From Paraflavitalea devenefica (GTDB lineage: Bacteria > Bacteroidota > Bacteroidia > Chitinophagales > Chitinophagaceae), in the NCBI RefSeq assembly GCF_011759375.1, contig NZ_JAARML010000001.1:2108001-2172000 (forward strand): DNA of 64,000 bases, in the 5' to 3' direction. The position numbers and the translations under genes are program-made. Below are positions 34,162 through 43,348 of the stretch, piece after piece; the stretch's first letter is position 1, and each line of letters opens with the position of its first letter. A model generated the notes under the pieces. That model was not told the DNA's origin. It did no database searches and saw nothing but the letters and a program-made list of their open reading frames with translations.

Positions 34162-36596
34162 TAATTTTGTCCTATTCTCTCTTTGATCTCATCCGAAGCA
34201 CTGCCCGTTCTGCGGGTAGCGCCTTTCAGGGGCTTACCAAAGCGCCAGCTAAAAGCCAGTGTCGCCACCCGGCTATCGCGGGTGAGCTTAAAATATTCTG
34301 TTGCGCCCTGAAAGCTTGTCCATCCCGCCATGGCCTGTGTGTAGAAAATATCGCGGATGCTGAGTTTAAGGCTTGCTTTGTTCTTCATAATCTGTTTGGC
34401 TACGCCCGCCGCTAACTGTCCGGTAGGGTCCAGCACTTCCTGCAGGTCATTCTGTGCACGGGTAATATAAAAACCGGAGAGTTCGGCAGACCATCCCTTT
34501 TTAAAACGGAACTGGTTACTGATATTCATACTCAGTTGCGTGATGGTAGCCGACAACGCGTTTACTACTACGCCTTCTATCTTTTTACGGTTGAGGTTGG
34601 CCTGCAGGGATGCCGACCACCAGGAAGTGGGAGCAAGCTGGGCGCTTACAGACAGGCCCACATTCGTCATCCTGCCCAGATTGCCTTCTGTATAAATGAT
34701 CAACCCATTGGTATCAGAAAGAAATATCTGGGAGAAATAATCATTGGTAACGCTGTAGGACAAGGTAGTGATCAGTGTTTCCTTATACAGGTGGCTGAAC
34801 TCGAAATTCCAGGTATACTGGGGACGGAAATAGGGATTGCCCGTTTGATATGTGTACTTGTTGATCAGGAATACAAATGGGTTCAGCTTTTGAAAAGCCG
34901 GCCTGTCAATACGCCTGCCGACGCTGAAGCTAAAAGTATGGGAGCTATCCGCCTGGAAGCTGGCAAAACCAGTGGGAAATAAACTGCTGTATTGCCTGGA
35001 AAAGGAAGAGTCTTTCCGGAAAGTATTGCCCAGTTGGTCAGCATCATAAGCCGTATGCTCAAAACGAAGGCCACCCTGTAAAGTCCAGCGTGATACCTGC
35101 TGCTGTGCATTCACATACAAAGCATGGATCGTTTCGGCATACAGGAAATGGTTCGTTTTATCGTAGTCGGGCTTCCATACATTACTTTCCAAATATTCAT
35201 AGTCGGCCAGGTTATCCGTTTTCACATGCGATGTTTTCCAGCCCGTTTCCAGCTTCAGTTGTTTACCGATCAGTTGGGTATAATCAGCTTTGGCGGAAAA
35301 AATGCGCAGGGCAGAAGGCAGGTTGCCCCTTAACCCATCTGTATAATTCGTATTGCCGGTAAGTGTATTCAGGTAATACTGGCTGTTGTCAAGCTGATAG
35401 TCAAGATAGTCAATATCAGCGGACAGTTCCTTGTTCTCACTGAAGGTATGCCGGGCACTCACCGTGAAGCCGGCATTTTTCCAGCGGCTTTTATTATTAC
35501 TGCTGGTGCGGATCACAGAATCCACCGTCTCATCCTTGCTCATCCACTCCCCGTAATTATTGCTGATCGTTTTACGGGAAGAGTGAAGACCGGTGACAGA
35601 TACACCCAGCGTGGTTTTCCTGCTCAGGGAATAATCAACACCCACTTTCAGGTTATGGTTGCGCAGGGGACTGGTGATATAAGTGGGTTGTTCAAAACGG
35701 TTCGTGACCGTCTTATTGTCGTCTGCGTAATACCAGCGATAGGCGTATATATCTGTAAAGTATTGTGAGATATTATTGCTGTACGTGAGGTACAGGTTAT
35801 AGTTGCCGTTGCGGTAATTCAGCAGCAGGCTGTTGTTGTTTTTATAATAACGCCCTTGTCCGTAGGCGAGGTTAAGATTGCCGTTAAAGCCCTTTACTTT
35901 ATTCTTTTTGGTTTTGATATTAATAATACCAGCATTGCCTGCTGCATCATATTTAGAAGAAGGGTTTGTCATGATCTCTATCAGTTCAACCTGCGAAGCG
36001 CTTAATCCACCGAGGTAATTGGCCAGGTCAGTGGCCGAAAGATAGCTGGGCTTGCCATCCATCAGGATCAGCACATTCTGTTTGCCTTTCAGGCTGATCG
36101 TGCCATTGCGGTCAACCGTTACGCCGGGCGATTTCTCCAGTACCTCCAATGCGGTAGCGCCTACATTGGTTACAGCCGCATCTACGTTCACGATCGTACG
36201 GTCGGGCTTTAATTCGATCAGGGGTTTACGGGCTACTACTGTTACACCTGCCAGCATCGTGGCAGTGCGTTGCAGGCGTACAGGACCGGTTGTAAAAGAA
36301 GCATCGAGTGCAGGTAACGCTACGCTATGGGGCATATAACCCGTAGCTGAAAAAGACAGGAAATATTGGCCGGCAGGAACCTCTTCCAACGCAAAGACGC
36401 CGCTGTGATCAGTGCTGGTGATTTTAGCAGTAGAAGAGTCTGCCGATTTTAACAGCATCACCGTTACGGAGGGCAACAATTGCCCGGAGCTATCTGTAAC
36501 AGAGCCGGAAATTTTGATGCTGACAGCAGGCTGGGCAGAAAGGGCATGACAGATTAAAAAGGATAATAAAGCGATTAGGCAGTTAGTCCACTTCAC
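34161..36596 (-). CDS. TonB-dependent receptor-type outer membrane protein
   Basis: This 811-residue protein has a Sec signal (about 1-21), a regulatory-like beta-sandwich (about 25-115, SGSVTDSSGQLLPSVTV), a plug (VTVVARKPLIELKPDRTIVNVD, wait-for-helix KSPGVTVDRNG, LILMDGKPSYLSATDL, IMTNPSSKYDAAGNAGIINI) and an OMP_b-brl_3-type barrel. It belongs to the same family as the receptor at 14784-17189 and has no SusD partner. The start is a GTG at 36596; no ATG exists upstream of the signal. It is divergent from the RidA-led operon across a 307-base gap, so joint regulation and import of that operon's substrate are possible. Both are inference. Confidence 0.83.
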   Translation of the reverse strand: MKWTNCLIALLSFLICHALSAQPAVSIKISGSVTDSSGQLLPSVTVMLLKSADSSTAKITSTDHSGVFALEEVPAGQYFLSFSATGYMPHSVALPALDASFTTGPVRLQRTATMLAGVTVVARKPLIELKPDRTIVNVDAAVTNVGATALEVLEKSPGVTVDRNGTISLKGKQNVLILMDGKPSYLSATDLANYLGGLSASQVELIEIMTNPSSKYDAAGNAGIINIKTKKNKVKGFNGNLNLAYGQGRYYKNNNSLLLNYRNGNYNLYLTYSNNISQYFTDIYAYRWYYADDNKTVTNRFEQPTYITSPLRNHNLKVGVDYSLSRKTTLGVSVTGLHSSRKTISNNYGEWMSKDETVDSVIRTSSNNKSRWKNAGFTVSARHTFSENKELSADIDYLDYQLDNSQYYLNTLTGNTNYTDGLRGNLPSALRIFSAKADYTQLIGKQLKLETGWKTSHVKTDNLADYEYLESNVWKPDYDKTNHFLYAETIHALYVNAQQQVSRWTLQGGLRFEHTAYDADQLGNTFRKDSSFSRQYSSLFPTGFASFQADSSHTFSFSVGRRIDRPAFQKLNPFVFLINKYTYQTGNPYFRPQYTWNFEFSHLYKETLITTLSYSVTNDYFSQIFLSDTNGLIIYTEGNLGRMTNVGLSVSAQLAPTSWWSASLQANLNRKKIEGVVVNALSATITQLSMNISNQFRFKKGWSAELSGFYITRAQNDLQEVLDPTGQLAAGVAKQIMKNKASLKLSIRDIFYTQAMAGWTSFQGATEYFKLTRDSRVATLAFSWRFGKPLKGATRRTGSASDEIKERIGQN

Positions 36597-36903
36597 TGAT
36601 CGGTCGTTTTAAAGTTGGTTGGCGATAAATGTCGCTTCTTTTACCCGGAAAAGCAGGTGCCGGGCGGCTTTTTACACAGACGGCAGGCGCCTGATAAAAG
36701 CTTTGGCGCTTATTTACATACCCATGCCGTTCTGCATAAGGTTGTTGCATAATTTGCAGTTGTGGTATCTTTTAATACGTATTAATTGCAAATATTTTGC
36801 AGTATTAGGCTGTTTTATCCTCAAAATACCCTATTTTTAGTTGCAAATATTGCAGGTAATTGACTATTAAACCATTCCCAACACTTATAAAAAAACCAAA
36901 ACA
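36597..36903. other. 307-bp divergent regulatory region
   Basis: It separates the leftward TonB-type receptor from the rightward five-gene catabolic operon. It contains three related TGCA...TTGCA repeats described separately and an A+T-rich last 100 bases. No convincing coding frame is seen. Confidence 0.5.
36745..36855. promoter_or_regulatory. three-copy near-palindromic repeat (candidate operator)
   Basis: Three related sites lie within 111 bases: ttgcataatttgcag (36745-36759), ttgcaaatattttgcag (36786-36802) and ttgcaaatattgcag (36841-36855). Each has TGCA half-sites in inverted order (tgcaa...ttgca) around an A/T core. Their position in a divergent promoter region suits a dimeric regulator. 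No regulator gene is adjacent. Confidence 0.4.
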
Positions 36904-37371
36904 ATGAGCGCACAACGGAGAAATGCTTTAAAAAAACTGCTGGCTGTGGTGGCAGGTACGGTCGGAATAAAATCTTTGGCAAATGCAGAAACAGCCGAAG
37001 GAGCTGCCGGGGAGAAGGAAGTGTTTAATGTAGTGGAAGAGCAGCAGGTGCCTTTTTTTTCCATGGCTACCAAATTCAACGGCCTTGTCTTCATAGCTGG
37101 TAAAGGAGCCCATTTTGATGGCGATATCAAAGCACATACCGATCATGTGCTGAAAGAACTGGAAAAAGAACTCCTGGCAGCCGGTTCTTCCATGCAAAAA
37201 GTACTGAAAGTAAATGTATACCTCAATGACATTGCCGACTACAAGGCGATGAATGAAGTATACCGGGGACGATTTGGAGCAAAGCCTCCTGTACGTACCA
37301 CTGTTGCCGTTGCCAAAGGCGGCGTACCGGGCGATTCCCTGGTGGAAATAGATTGTATTGCCTACGTATAA
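36904..37371 (+). CDS. exported RidA-family enamine/imine deaminase-like protein
   Basis: This 155-residue protein is a RidA/YjgF/UK114 member: GLVFIAGKGAHFDG, the long helix with LKELEKELLAAGSSMQKVLKV, then VYLNDIADYKAMNEVYRGRFG, and PPVRTTVAV with the conserved Arg that anchors the substrate carboxylate in deaminating members. Unusually, it begins with a twin-arginine-like export signal (QRRNALKKLLAVVAG, about residues 4-18), so it should work outside the cytoplasm; ordinary RidA is cytoplasmic. RidA hydrolyses reactive enamine/imine products of PLP enzymes, and the next gene encodes a PLP enzyme. It is the first gene of a five-gene operon (gap 32 bases to the next). Confidence 0.88.
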   Translation: MSAQRRNALKKLLAVVAGTVGIKSLANAETAEGAAGEKEVFNVVEEQQVPFFSMATKFNGLVFIAGKGAHFDGDIKAHTDHVLKELEKELLAAGSSMQKVLKVNVYLNDIADYKAMNEVYRGRFGAKPPVRTTVAVAKGGVPGDSLVEIDCIAYV

Positions 37372-37403
37372 TCAATAACCGGTCATCCCAAACTAACCAG
37401 CTT

Positions 37404-38618
37404 ATGCAACGAAGAGAACTGCTTAAATACCTGTCCGCATTCCCATTGGCCGGCGGCGCGGCAAACCTTTCCGGGCAACCTGCTTGGGCATCACCATTTA
37501 CCCCTTCTGCAAAGCGCGATATTTTTAAAGAACTGGGCGTGCGCACTTTCATCAATGCAGCAGGTACTTATACGGCCATGACCGGTTCGTTGATGCACGA
37601 TGTGGTATTGGAAGCCATCTATGACAGTTCAAAAGACTTCTGCATGATGGATGAGTTGCAGGACAGGGCAGGGGAAAAGATCGCTTCCCTGGTACATGCA
37701 GAAGCGGCTGTGGTAACATCCGGCGCTTTTGCTGCTATGACCCTTGGCTTGGCTGGCATTCTTACCGGTATGGACCTCAAAAAGGTAGAACAGCTTCCCC
37801 ACCTGGAAGGCACCGGTATGAAATCGGAAGTGATCTGCCAGAAGGCACATGAGATAGTCTACAACCATGCCCTGAAAAATACCGGTTGTAAAATAATCTA
37901 TATAGAAACGATAGAAGAGTTGGAAAAGGCGATCAATGAAAAAACAGCGCTGCTTCATTTTCTAAACATCGAAGCGGACAAAGGAAAGATCGTGCATGAA
38001 GAATGGGTGGCCATCGGTCGTAAACACGGGATAGCGACTTCCATCGATATAGCAGCCGATGTGCCACCTTTATCTAACCTCTGGAAGTTTAATGATATGG
38101 GCTTCAGTTTTGTGGCCATATCAGGCGGCAAAGCCATCCGTGGGCCGCAAAGCGCCGGCCTGCTCATGGGGAAGAAGGAGATTATTGCTGCCGCCCGCTT
38201 ACACATGCCGCCGCGTGGTTTCAACATTGGCCGGGGGATGAAGGTGAACAAAGAAGAAGTGATTGGTATGTACGTAGCGCTGGAAAAATACATCAACCAG
38301 GACCATGATAAAGAATGGAAGGTATGGGAAGCAGCCGTAGCACATATTGAAAGTGCCGTGAAGCAGGTGAAGGGGGTTACAACAAACATAACAGTCCCTC
38401 CGTTGGGCAATACTACACCTACCCTCGAAATAAGCTGGGACAATGCCACCGTGAAATTGACCGGGAAAGACCTGCAAACAAGATTGCGCAATGCTACTCC
38501 TTCCATAGAAATCGGAGGCGTACGGGATAACAGCATTGTGGTGACCGTATGGATGCTGAAACCCGGACAGGAGAAAATAGTGGCCACCAGGATTAAGGAA
38601 GAATTGGTGAAAGCTTAA
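37404..38618 (+). CDS. exported SelA-like PLP-dependent lyase
   Basis: This 404-residue fold-type-I PLP enzyme is of the SelA-related group. INAAGTYTAMTGSLM begins the conserved part, EAAVVTSGAFAAMTLGLAG binds PLP, SIDIAADVPP supplies the Asp, and AISGGKAIRGPQSAG carries the PLP lysine. Relatives include ammonia lyases acting on 2-amino sugar acids such as D-glucosaminate 6-phosphate (DgaE) and the EF_0838-type enzymes found beside deacetylases. The N terminus (MQRRELLKYLSAFPLAGG) is a twin-arginine-type signal, consistent with export after cofactor loading. The ATG at 37404 is preferred over 37353, which overlaps the previous gene. The likely product enamine would be handled by the RidA protein. 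Confidence 0.83.
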   Translation: MQRRELLKYLSAFPLAGGAANLSGQPAWASPFTPSAKRDIFKELGVRTFINAAGTYTAMTGSLMHDVVLEAIYDSSKDFCMMDELQDRAGEKIASLVHAEAAVVTSGAFAAMTLGLAGILTGMDLKKVEQLPHLEGTGMKSEVICQKAHEIVYNHALKNTGCKIIYIETIEELEKAINEKTALLHFLNIEADKGKIVHEEWVAIGRKHGIATSIDIAADVPPLSNLWKFNDMGFSFVAISGGKAIRGPQSAGLLMGKKEIIAAARLHMPPRGFNIGRGMKVNKEEVIGMYVALEKYINQDHDKEWKVWEAAVAHIESAVKQVKGVTTNITVPPLGNTTPTLEISWDNATVKLTGKDLQTRLRNATPSIEIGGVRDNSIVVTVWMLKPGQEKIVATRIKEELVKA

Positions 38619-38627
38619 ACCCGGCCC

Positions 38628-39878
38628 ATGCGTAAAACAACTGTACTCTTATTCCTCTTCAGTATCATCTTGTTTGTACAGGCCCAGCAATATGCTATCG
38701 TGATTAAAGGCGGGCATATTATTGATCCCAGGAACAATATCAATGAGCTCATGGATATAGCCATAAACGATAGCAAAGTGGTTGCCGTAGCAAAAAACAT
38801 TGATGCCCGGCAGGCCATACAGGTAGTAGATGCCAAAGGCATGTATGTGACGCCGGGCCTGATTGATATACATGGTCATTTCTTTTATGGCACCGATCCT
38901 GATAATGCTTTCAGCAATGGCACCAGGGCTATTCCCCCGGATGGATTCACTTTTCGTGCCGGGGTTACCACTGTTGTAGATGCCGGCGGGGCCGGCTGGC
39001 GCAACTTTCCGTTGTTTAAAAAACAGGTGATAGACAATTCACAAACAAGAGTACTGTCATTATTGAATATTGTGGGAGATGGGATGAAGGGTATTTTGTA
39101 TGAGCAGAACACCCACGATATGGATGCAAAGATGACGGCACTGGTGGCCAAACGTTACCCGGAATACATTGTAGGGGTTAAGGTGGCGCATTTTATCGGG
39201 CAGGAATGGACACCGGTAGAGGAGGCTGTAAAAGCGGGCAATGCAGCCGGTATTCCGGTAATGATAGATTTCGGCTCCAGTCAGCCCCAGCTATCCATTC
39301 AGGACTTGTTCCTGAAATACCTGCGGCCGGGCGATATCTTCACCCATTGCTTCGGCCAGCTAAAAGACCGGGAGCCGGTAGTAGATATCAATAATCAGCA
39401 AGTAAAGCCTTTTGTGCTGGAAGCGCAGCGGAAAGGCGTTGTTTTTGATGTGGGGTATGGAGAACTGAGCTTTACCTTTTCACAGGCCATCCCTGCTATC
39501 AGGAATGGGTTCTATCCGAATTCCATCAGTACCGATATTCATAGCAGGAGTATGAACCTGGCCATGAAAGACATGCTTCACGTCATGTCGAAATTGATGG
39601 CCATAGGCATGGACCTCCCAGGTGTTATTAAAGCTTCTACCTGGAATCCCGCCAAAGAAATAAAGCACGAAGAATTAGGCCATCTTTCTCCGGGCGCCAT
39701 TGCCGATATAGCGATACTCAGTGTACGGGAAGGCAAGTTTGGCTATTACGACTATACCGGTTATAAAATAGAAGCTCCCCAAAAGCTGGAATGTGAAATG
39801 ACCATAAAAGGCGGAAAGATCGTATACGACCTGAACGGGATTGCCACACCGGTAATTGTTATTAATCAAAAGAAATAG
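38628..39878 (+). CDS. secreted amidohydrolase/deacetylase-family metallohydrolase
   Basis: This 416-residue protein has a Sec signal (1-19, LFVQAQ) and an amidohydrolase-superfamily TIM barrel. IDIHGHFFYG gives the first metal His pair, GVKVAHF carries a candidate carboxylated lysine, IFTHCFG a metal His and SISTDIHS the catalytic Asp. Small beta-sandwich strands flank the barrel (KGGHIIDPRNN and MTIKGGKIVYDL). It resembles the deacetylase group near dihydroorotase (EF_0837/AHA_3915-like), which tends to sit beside SelA-like PLP enzymes. A role in removing an N-acyl group before the PLP step is likely. Nine bases from the previous gene, seven from the next. Confidence 0.85.
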   Translation: MRKTTVLLFLFSIILFVQAQQYAIVIKGGHIIDPRNNINELMDIAINDSKVVAVAKNIDARQAIQVVDAKGMYVTPGLIDIHGHFFYGTDPDNAFSNGTRAIPPDGFTFRAGVTTVVDAGGAGWRNFPLFKKQVIDNSQTRVLSLLNIVGDGMKGILYEQNTHDMDAKMTALVAKRYPEYIVGVKVAHFIGQEWTPVEEAVKAGNAAGIPVMIDFGSSQPQLSIQDLFLKYLRPGDIFTHCFGQLKDREPVVDINNQQVKPFVLEAQRKGVVFDVGYGELSFTFSQAIPAIRNGFYPNSISTDIHSRSMNLAMKDMLHVMSKLMAIGMDLPGVIKASTWNPAKEIKHEELGHLSPGAIADIAILSVREGKFGYYDYTGYKIEAPQKLECEMTIKGGKIVYDLNGIATPVIVINQKK

Positions 39879-39885
39879 TTTAGGG

Positions 39886-40812
39886 ATGAAATACATACCG
39901 GTCATTGCTATATCAGTTTTTGCTTGCATGGCGCCCTGCCTGCTACAGGCACAAACAATCCCCAAAGAAGAGTTGATCTTTTTAACGGCCGCCTGGAAGG
40001 GGGAGCGGTTTGCAGATGGACGGCCTAAAATTCCTGACGACCTGGTACGGCGAGCCAAAAACATTGCCATTGCCGATGTGTGGACCATACTAAGCAATGA
40101 AGGATATCATTGCCAGTTTGAAGGAAGCTGGAAAATGATACATGCGGATTCGCCGGTGGTAGGGCGTGCATTGACCGCTTCTTTCATGCCGGCCCGGCCC
40201 GATGTGGAGAAGAACATCAAAGAGCGAGGCAAAAAGGAAGGCCGCGTAGGCAACACCAATGCATGGCCCATTGACCGGCTCACGAAAGGAGATGTATATG
40301 TGGCCGATGGTTTTGGAAAAATAGCCAATGGTACACTCATCGGCAACAACTTAGGCAATGCGATCTATGCCAGATCGGGGAATGGAGTGGTATTCGATGC
40401 GGCAGCGCGTGACCTGGAAGGATTGCTGGCCATCAAAGGGTTTAATGCATTTGTGCGTGACTGGGACCCCTCTTATCTCCAGGATGTAGTCTTGATGGGA
40501 TTGAATACGCCGATCCGCATGGGCCATGCTATTGTATTGCCCGGCGACCTCGTATTGGCAAAAAGGGAAGGCGTGATCTTTATTCCAGCCCACCTGGCCG
40601 AAAAGGTGATTGTTACCGCCGAGTTTATTATACTGAAAGACAAGTTTGGCATTAGCATGCTGAAAGAAGGGCGTTATACACCCGGTCAAATTGACAACGA
40701 CTGGACAGATGCTATTAAACAGGACTTCCTGCAATGGCTCAGCAAGCATCCGGAAGAGATTCCCATGACACGCGCCCAGTTGGATGAATACATGAAGAAC
40801 AGGACCTGGTAA
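39886..40812 (+). CDS. secreted RraA-like aldolase/decarboxylase-family protein
   Basis: This 308-residue protein has a Sec signal (MKYIPVIAISVFACMAPCLLQAQ) and an RraA/HMG-aldolase-like domain. IAIADVWTILSN, VVGRALTASF, KGDVYVADGFG, LIGNNLGNAIYARSGNGVVFDAAARD (ending in the Arg-Asp that binds substrate and metal in HMG aldolases), and VLPGDLVLAKREGVIFIPAHLAE are recognisable. RNase-E-regulator RraA lacks the extra N- and C-terminal parts present here, so an aldolase role is more likely. It could cleave a 2-keto-3-deoxy acid to pyruvate and an aldehyde. The ATG at 39886 has a taggg ribosome site; an earlier in-frame start (39856) lies inside the previous gene. Confidence 0.83.
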   Translation: MKYIPVIAISVFACMAPCLLQAQTIPKEELIFLTAAWKGERFADGRPKIPDDLVRRAKNIAIADVWTILSNEGYHCQFEGSWKMIHADSPVVGRALTASFMPARPDVEKNIKERGKKEGRVGNTNAWPIDRLTKGDVYVADGFGKIANGTLIGNNLGNAIYARSGNGVVFDAAARDLEGLLAIKGFNAFVRDWDPSYLQDVVLMGLNTPIRMGHAIVLPGDLVLAKREGVIFIPAHLAEKVIVTAEFIILKDKFGISMLKEGRYTPGQIDNDWTDAIKQDFLQWLSKHPEEIPMTRAQLDEYMKNRTW

Positions 40813-40859
40813 TTGCCTGCACTGGTATTTACATTAATCAAACTTTGCACCGGATAATT

Positions 40860-41978
40860 ATGTACAGGATTGCTTTTTACGTTGCTGCCGTATTATTAAT
40901 AGCTGCTGTTGTTCTATTGACAAAAGGTGCTGTTGACTATGGCGGTCCTTTGCTGATTGCTTTTTTCATCATGCTGTCTGTTGCGTTCAGGGGTTTTGCA
41001 TTGCTCAAAGGATTTGCTTACACGGCCATCATCTTTGCAGCCGTTACCATGGCCTTGTTTTATCCCACGTATTTTGCTACCTGGTACGGGTTCAAGCTTA
41101 CTACACTGATCACTCCACTCATACAACTCATTATGTTTGGTATGGGCACGGAAATGGGTGTTAAAGACTTTGCCGGTATTATCCGGATGCCCAAACCAGT
41201 GCTGATCGGCCTGGCCGGCCATTTTACATTTATGCCGCTGATGGGTTTTGCATTGGCGCGGCTATTTAACTTCCCGCCCGAAATTGCAGCCGGTGTGGTG
41301 CTCATTGGCAGTATGCCCTGTGGCATGGCCTCCAATGTTATGTCGTACCTGGCCAATGCCAACTTAGCACTGTCTGTTACACTAACCGCCATCGCTACCT
41401 TATTATCTCCTTTGATCACTCCTTTGTGGATGAAATTCCTGGGAGGTCAGTTCATTGAAGTCAATGTATTGGCCATGATGTGGGATATTGTAAAAATGGT
41501 GGTTATTCCCATTGGCGCCGGCCTTCTATTCAACCGGTATTTCAAAGGAAGGATTACCTGGCTGGATAAAGCCGTGCCGCTGGTGTCTATGTTTGGCATT
41601 GCTTTTATCATCGTCATCATTACTGCCTCCGGCAGGAATAGCCTTGTACTGATAGGGCCTGCACTCATTGCCTGCGCCCTGATCCATAACACCACCGGCT
41701 ATCTATTCGGGTATTGGGTAGGCCGCTTGTTCCGGTTAAGCGAGCGTGATTCACGCACCATTGCTATTGAAGTGGGTATGCAAAATGGCGGACTTGCTTC
41801 CGGGCTCGCCAAAGAAATGGGCAAAGCTGCAACATTGGGATTAGCGCCGGCCATATTCGGACCCCTGATGAATATTACAGGATCAATACTGGCCTCCTGG
41901 TGGCACCGGCATCCGCCCAATGATAAGGAGCAGGCCGATATATCTTTACAACCAGATGCTGTGGCACAAGTAAGGTAA
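40860..41978 (+). CDS. bile acid:sodium symporter (BASS/SBF) family transporter
   Basis: This 372-residue protein has about ten transmembrane segments. The pattern LIQLIMFGMGTEMGVKDF near residue 90 and MPCGMASNVMSYLANANLALSV near 155 are the SBF signatures, with the second holding the sodium-site crossover. IEVGMQNGGLASGLA completes the repeat. Family members carry organic acids, bile-acid-type steroids, pantoate or keto acids with Na+. It is the last gene of the operon, 47 bases after the RraA-like gene, and would be the inner-membrane importer for the pathway's product or substrate. ATG at 40860 chosen over a TTG 15 bases upstream. Confidence 0.88.
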   Translation: MYRIAFYVAAVLLIAAVVLLTKGAVDYGGPLLIAFFIMLSVAFRGFALLKGFAYTAIIFAAVTMALFYPTYFATWYGFKLTTLITPLIQLIMFGMGTEMGVKDFAGIIRMPKPVLIGLAGHFTFMPLMGFALARLFNFPPEIAAGVVLIGSMPCGMASNVMSYLANANLALSVTLTAIATLLSPLITPLWMKFLGGQFIEVNVLAMMWDIVKMVVIPIGAGLLFNRYFKGRITWLDKAVPLVSMFGIAFIIVIITASGRNSLVLIGPALIACALIHNTTGYLFGYWVGRLFRLSERDSRTIAIEVGMQNGGLASGLAKEMGKAATLGLAPAIFGPLMNITGSILASWWHRHPPNDKEQADISLQPDAVAQVR

Positions 41979-41989
41979 TGGCTTACAGG

Positions 41990-43147
41990 CTATTTTATAC
42001 TGGCTACCTTAATGGGCGAATAACTATGTTTATACAGGCCCGTTGCCTGTGTATTGGCACCCCAACCCATCACAGTCCCATCCGGCAATAAAGCAAACCC
42101 TGAACCATTGGCTGATTTGATAGCGGTAGCATTGGTGATAATGGGTACGGGCAAAGGCGTGGAATTAACATCCGGACGCTTCGCGCCCATAGCGCCTACT
42201 TCACCCCAACCCCATGCTTTGATGCTGTCACCCTTCAGCAAGGCAAAGCAGGTGGTGCCGGCTGTTATAGCGATTGCATTATTGATACCCGGCACTTTGA
42301 GCGGTACGGCGCTGAATTCATGTTGATTGTTGCCGCGCGTTCCATTGGCCAGTTGTCCCTTGTAATTTTTACCCCATACCCAAACAGAGCCGTCTGCCAG
42401 CAGGGCCATACCGCCATCCTCATATCCTGCAATGGCTATCGCATTCTTTATGTTTGATACAGGTACCGGGGCAGCTACGTTTTCGGTAGTACCATTGCCC
42501 AGTCGCCCATGTTTTCCATTGCCCCAGGTCATTACAGTGCCATCTGCCAGTAAAGCCATCGCGCCGGATATAGCAATAGCATTGGTAATGCCTTTCACCG
42601 CTACAGGTATCGGCCTGCCGGAGATTCTGGCGGTTGTCATCTCACCGGTCAACTCTTTACCATCGCCTGTCATACCGCAATTGCCCACGCCCCAGGCTTT
42701 AATCGTTCCATCAGCCAGTAAGGCAAAAGAGGTTTTGGCGGCAGCGCTCACCTGTATGGCATTCGTAATGCCGCTCACCTGTACGGGTGTTTGACTCTCC
42801 GATTTCTTGGCAGCGGTCAATGCCTGGTTGCCCAGTTGCTGGTCGTCATTACGCCCCCAGGTCCATACTGTGCCGTCTTTTTTAACGGCCACCACATGAA
42901 ACAGGCCACCAGCTATGCCTGCCACATTGTCAATACCTACCGGCTCCAGTACTCCGCCGGGCCTGAATGATTGTACCGTGCCATCGGCCATCAGTATATA
43001 ATGCACTACCACACTGCGCGCGTCGGAGATGATCATCGTAGCCATCCATCCTTGTTGCGTGGTGCTAAGTGTTTTAACGGGCGACTGCGCTACGCCGGTA
43101 GTGATGAAGATAAATAGTGCCGTGAGCAGACTGTACAATGCTTTCAT
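41990..43147 (-). CDS. secreted RCC1-repeat beta-propeller protein
   Basis: This 385-residue protein has a Sec signal (about 1-20, GVAQ) followed by about seven RCC1-type blades. Each carries a version of G-x-x-H/C-x-x-A-L-x-x-D-G-T-V-x-x-W-G-x-N-x-x-G-Q-L-G, for example VKKDGTVWTWGRND, ADGTIKAWGVGN, ADGSVWVWGKNY and PDGTVMGWGANT. RCC1 propellers mediate protein binding; in bacteria they are usually extracellular or envelope proteins of unknown role. No catalytic domain is present. It is convergent with the BASS transporter (12 bases between stops). Confidence 0.88.
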   Translation of the reverse strand: MKALYSLLTALFIFITTGVAQSPVKTLSTTQQGWMATMIISDARSVVVHYILMADGTVQSFRPGGVLEPVGIDNVAGIAGGLFHVVAVKKDGTVWTWGRNDDQQLGNQALTAAKKSESQTPVQVSGITNAIQVSAAAKTSFALLADGTIKAWGVGNCGMTGDGKELTGEMTTARISGRPIPVAVKGITNAIAISGAMALLADGTVMTWGNGKHGRLGNGTTENVAAPVPVSNIKNAIAIAGYEDGGMALLADGSVWVWGKNYKGQLANGTRGNNQHEFSAVPLKVPGINNAIAITAGTTCFALLKGDSIKAWGWGEVGAMGAKRPDVNSTPLPVPIITNATAIKSANGSGFALLPDGTVMGWGANTQATGLYKHSYSPIKVASIK

Positions 43148-43165
43148 GGGAGTTATTTTAAGGCA

Positions 43166-43208
43166 GAGGTGACCTTTCGCCCGCTTCGCGCAGAAAAGGT
43201 GTCACCTC
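43166..43208. repeat. hairpin upstream of RCC1 gene
   Basis: The arms gaggtgac (43166-43173) and gtcacctc (43201-43208) pair perfectly, with a further cttt/aaag pairing inside and a GC-rich loop. It lies 19 bases upstream of the RCC1 start codon, so it would fall in or near its leader or promoter. Whether it regulates or is a leftover terminator cannot be told. Confidence 0.5.
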
Positions 43209-43348
43209 TCCGGCAAACAAAAGTATAGCCTTGCATAGCCGCCTGCTATTGCCTTATTGGTCAATTGAACAATACGCTGTATGAAGCGTAGGGATATTAC
43301 CTGATTAGTTTCTGCTCCGCACTTATTTATTAACTTGTGGTCATTACC

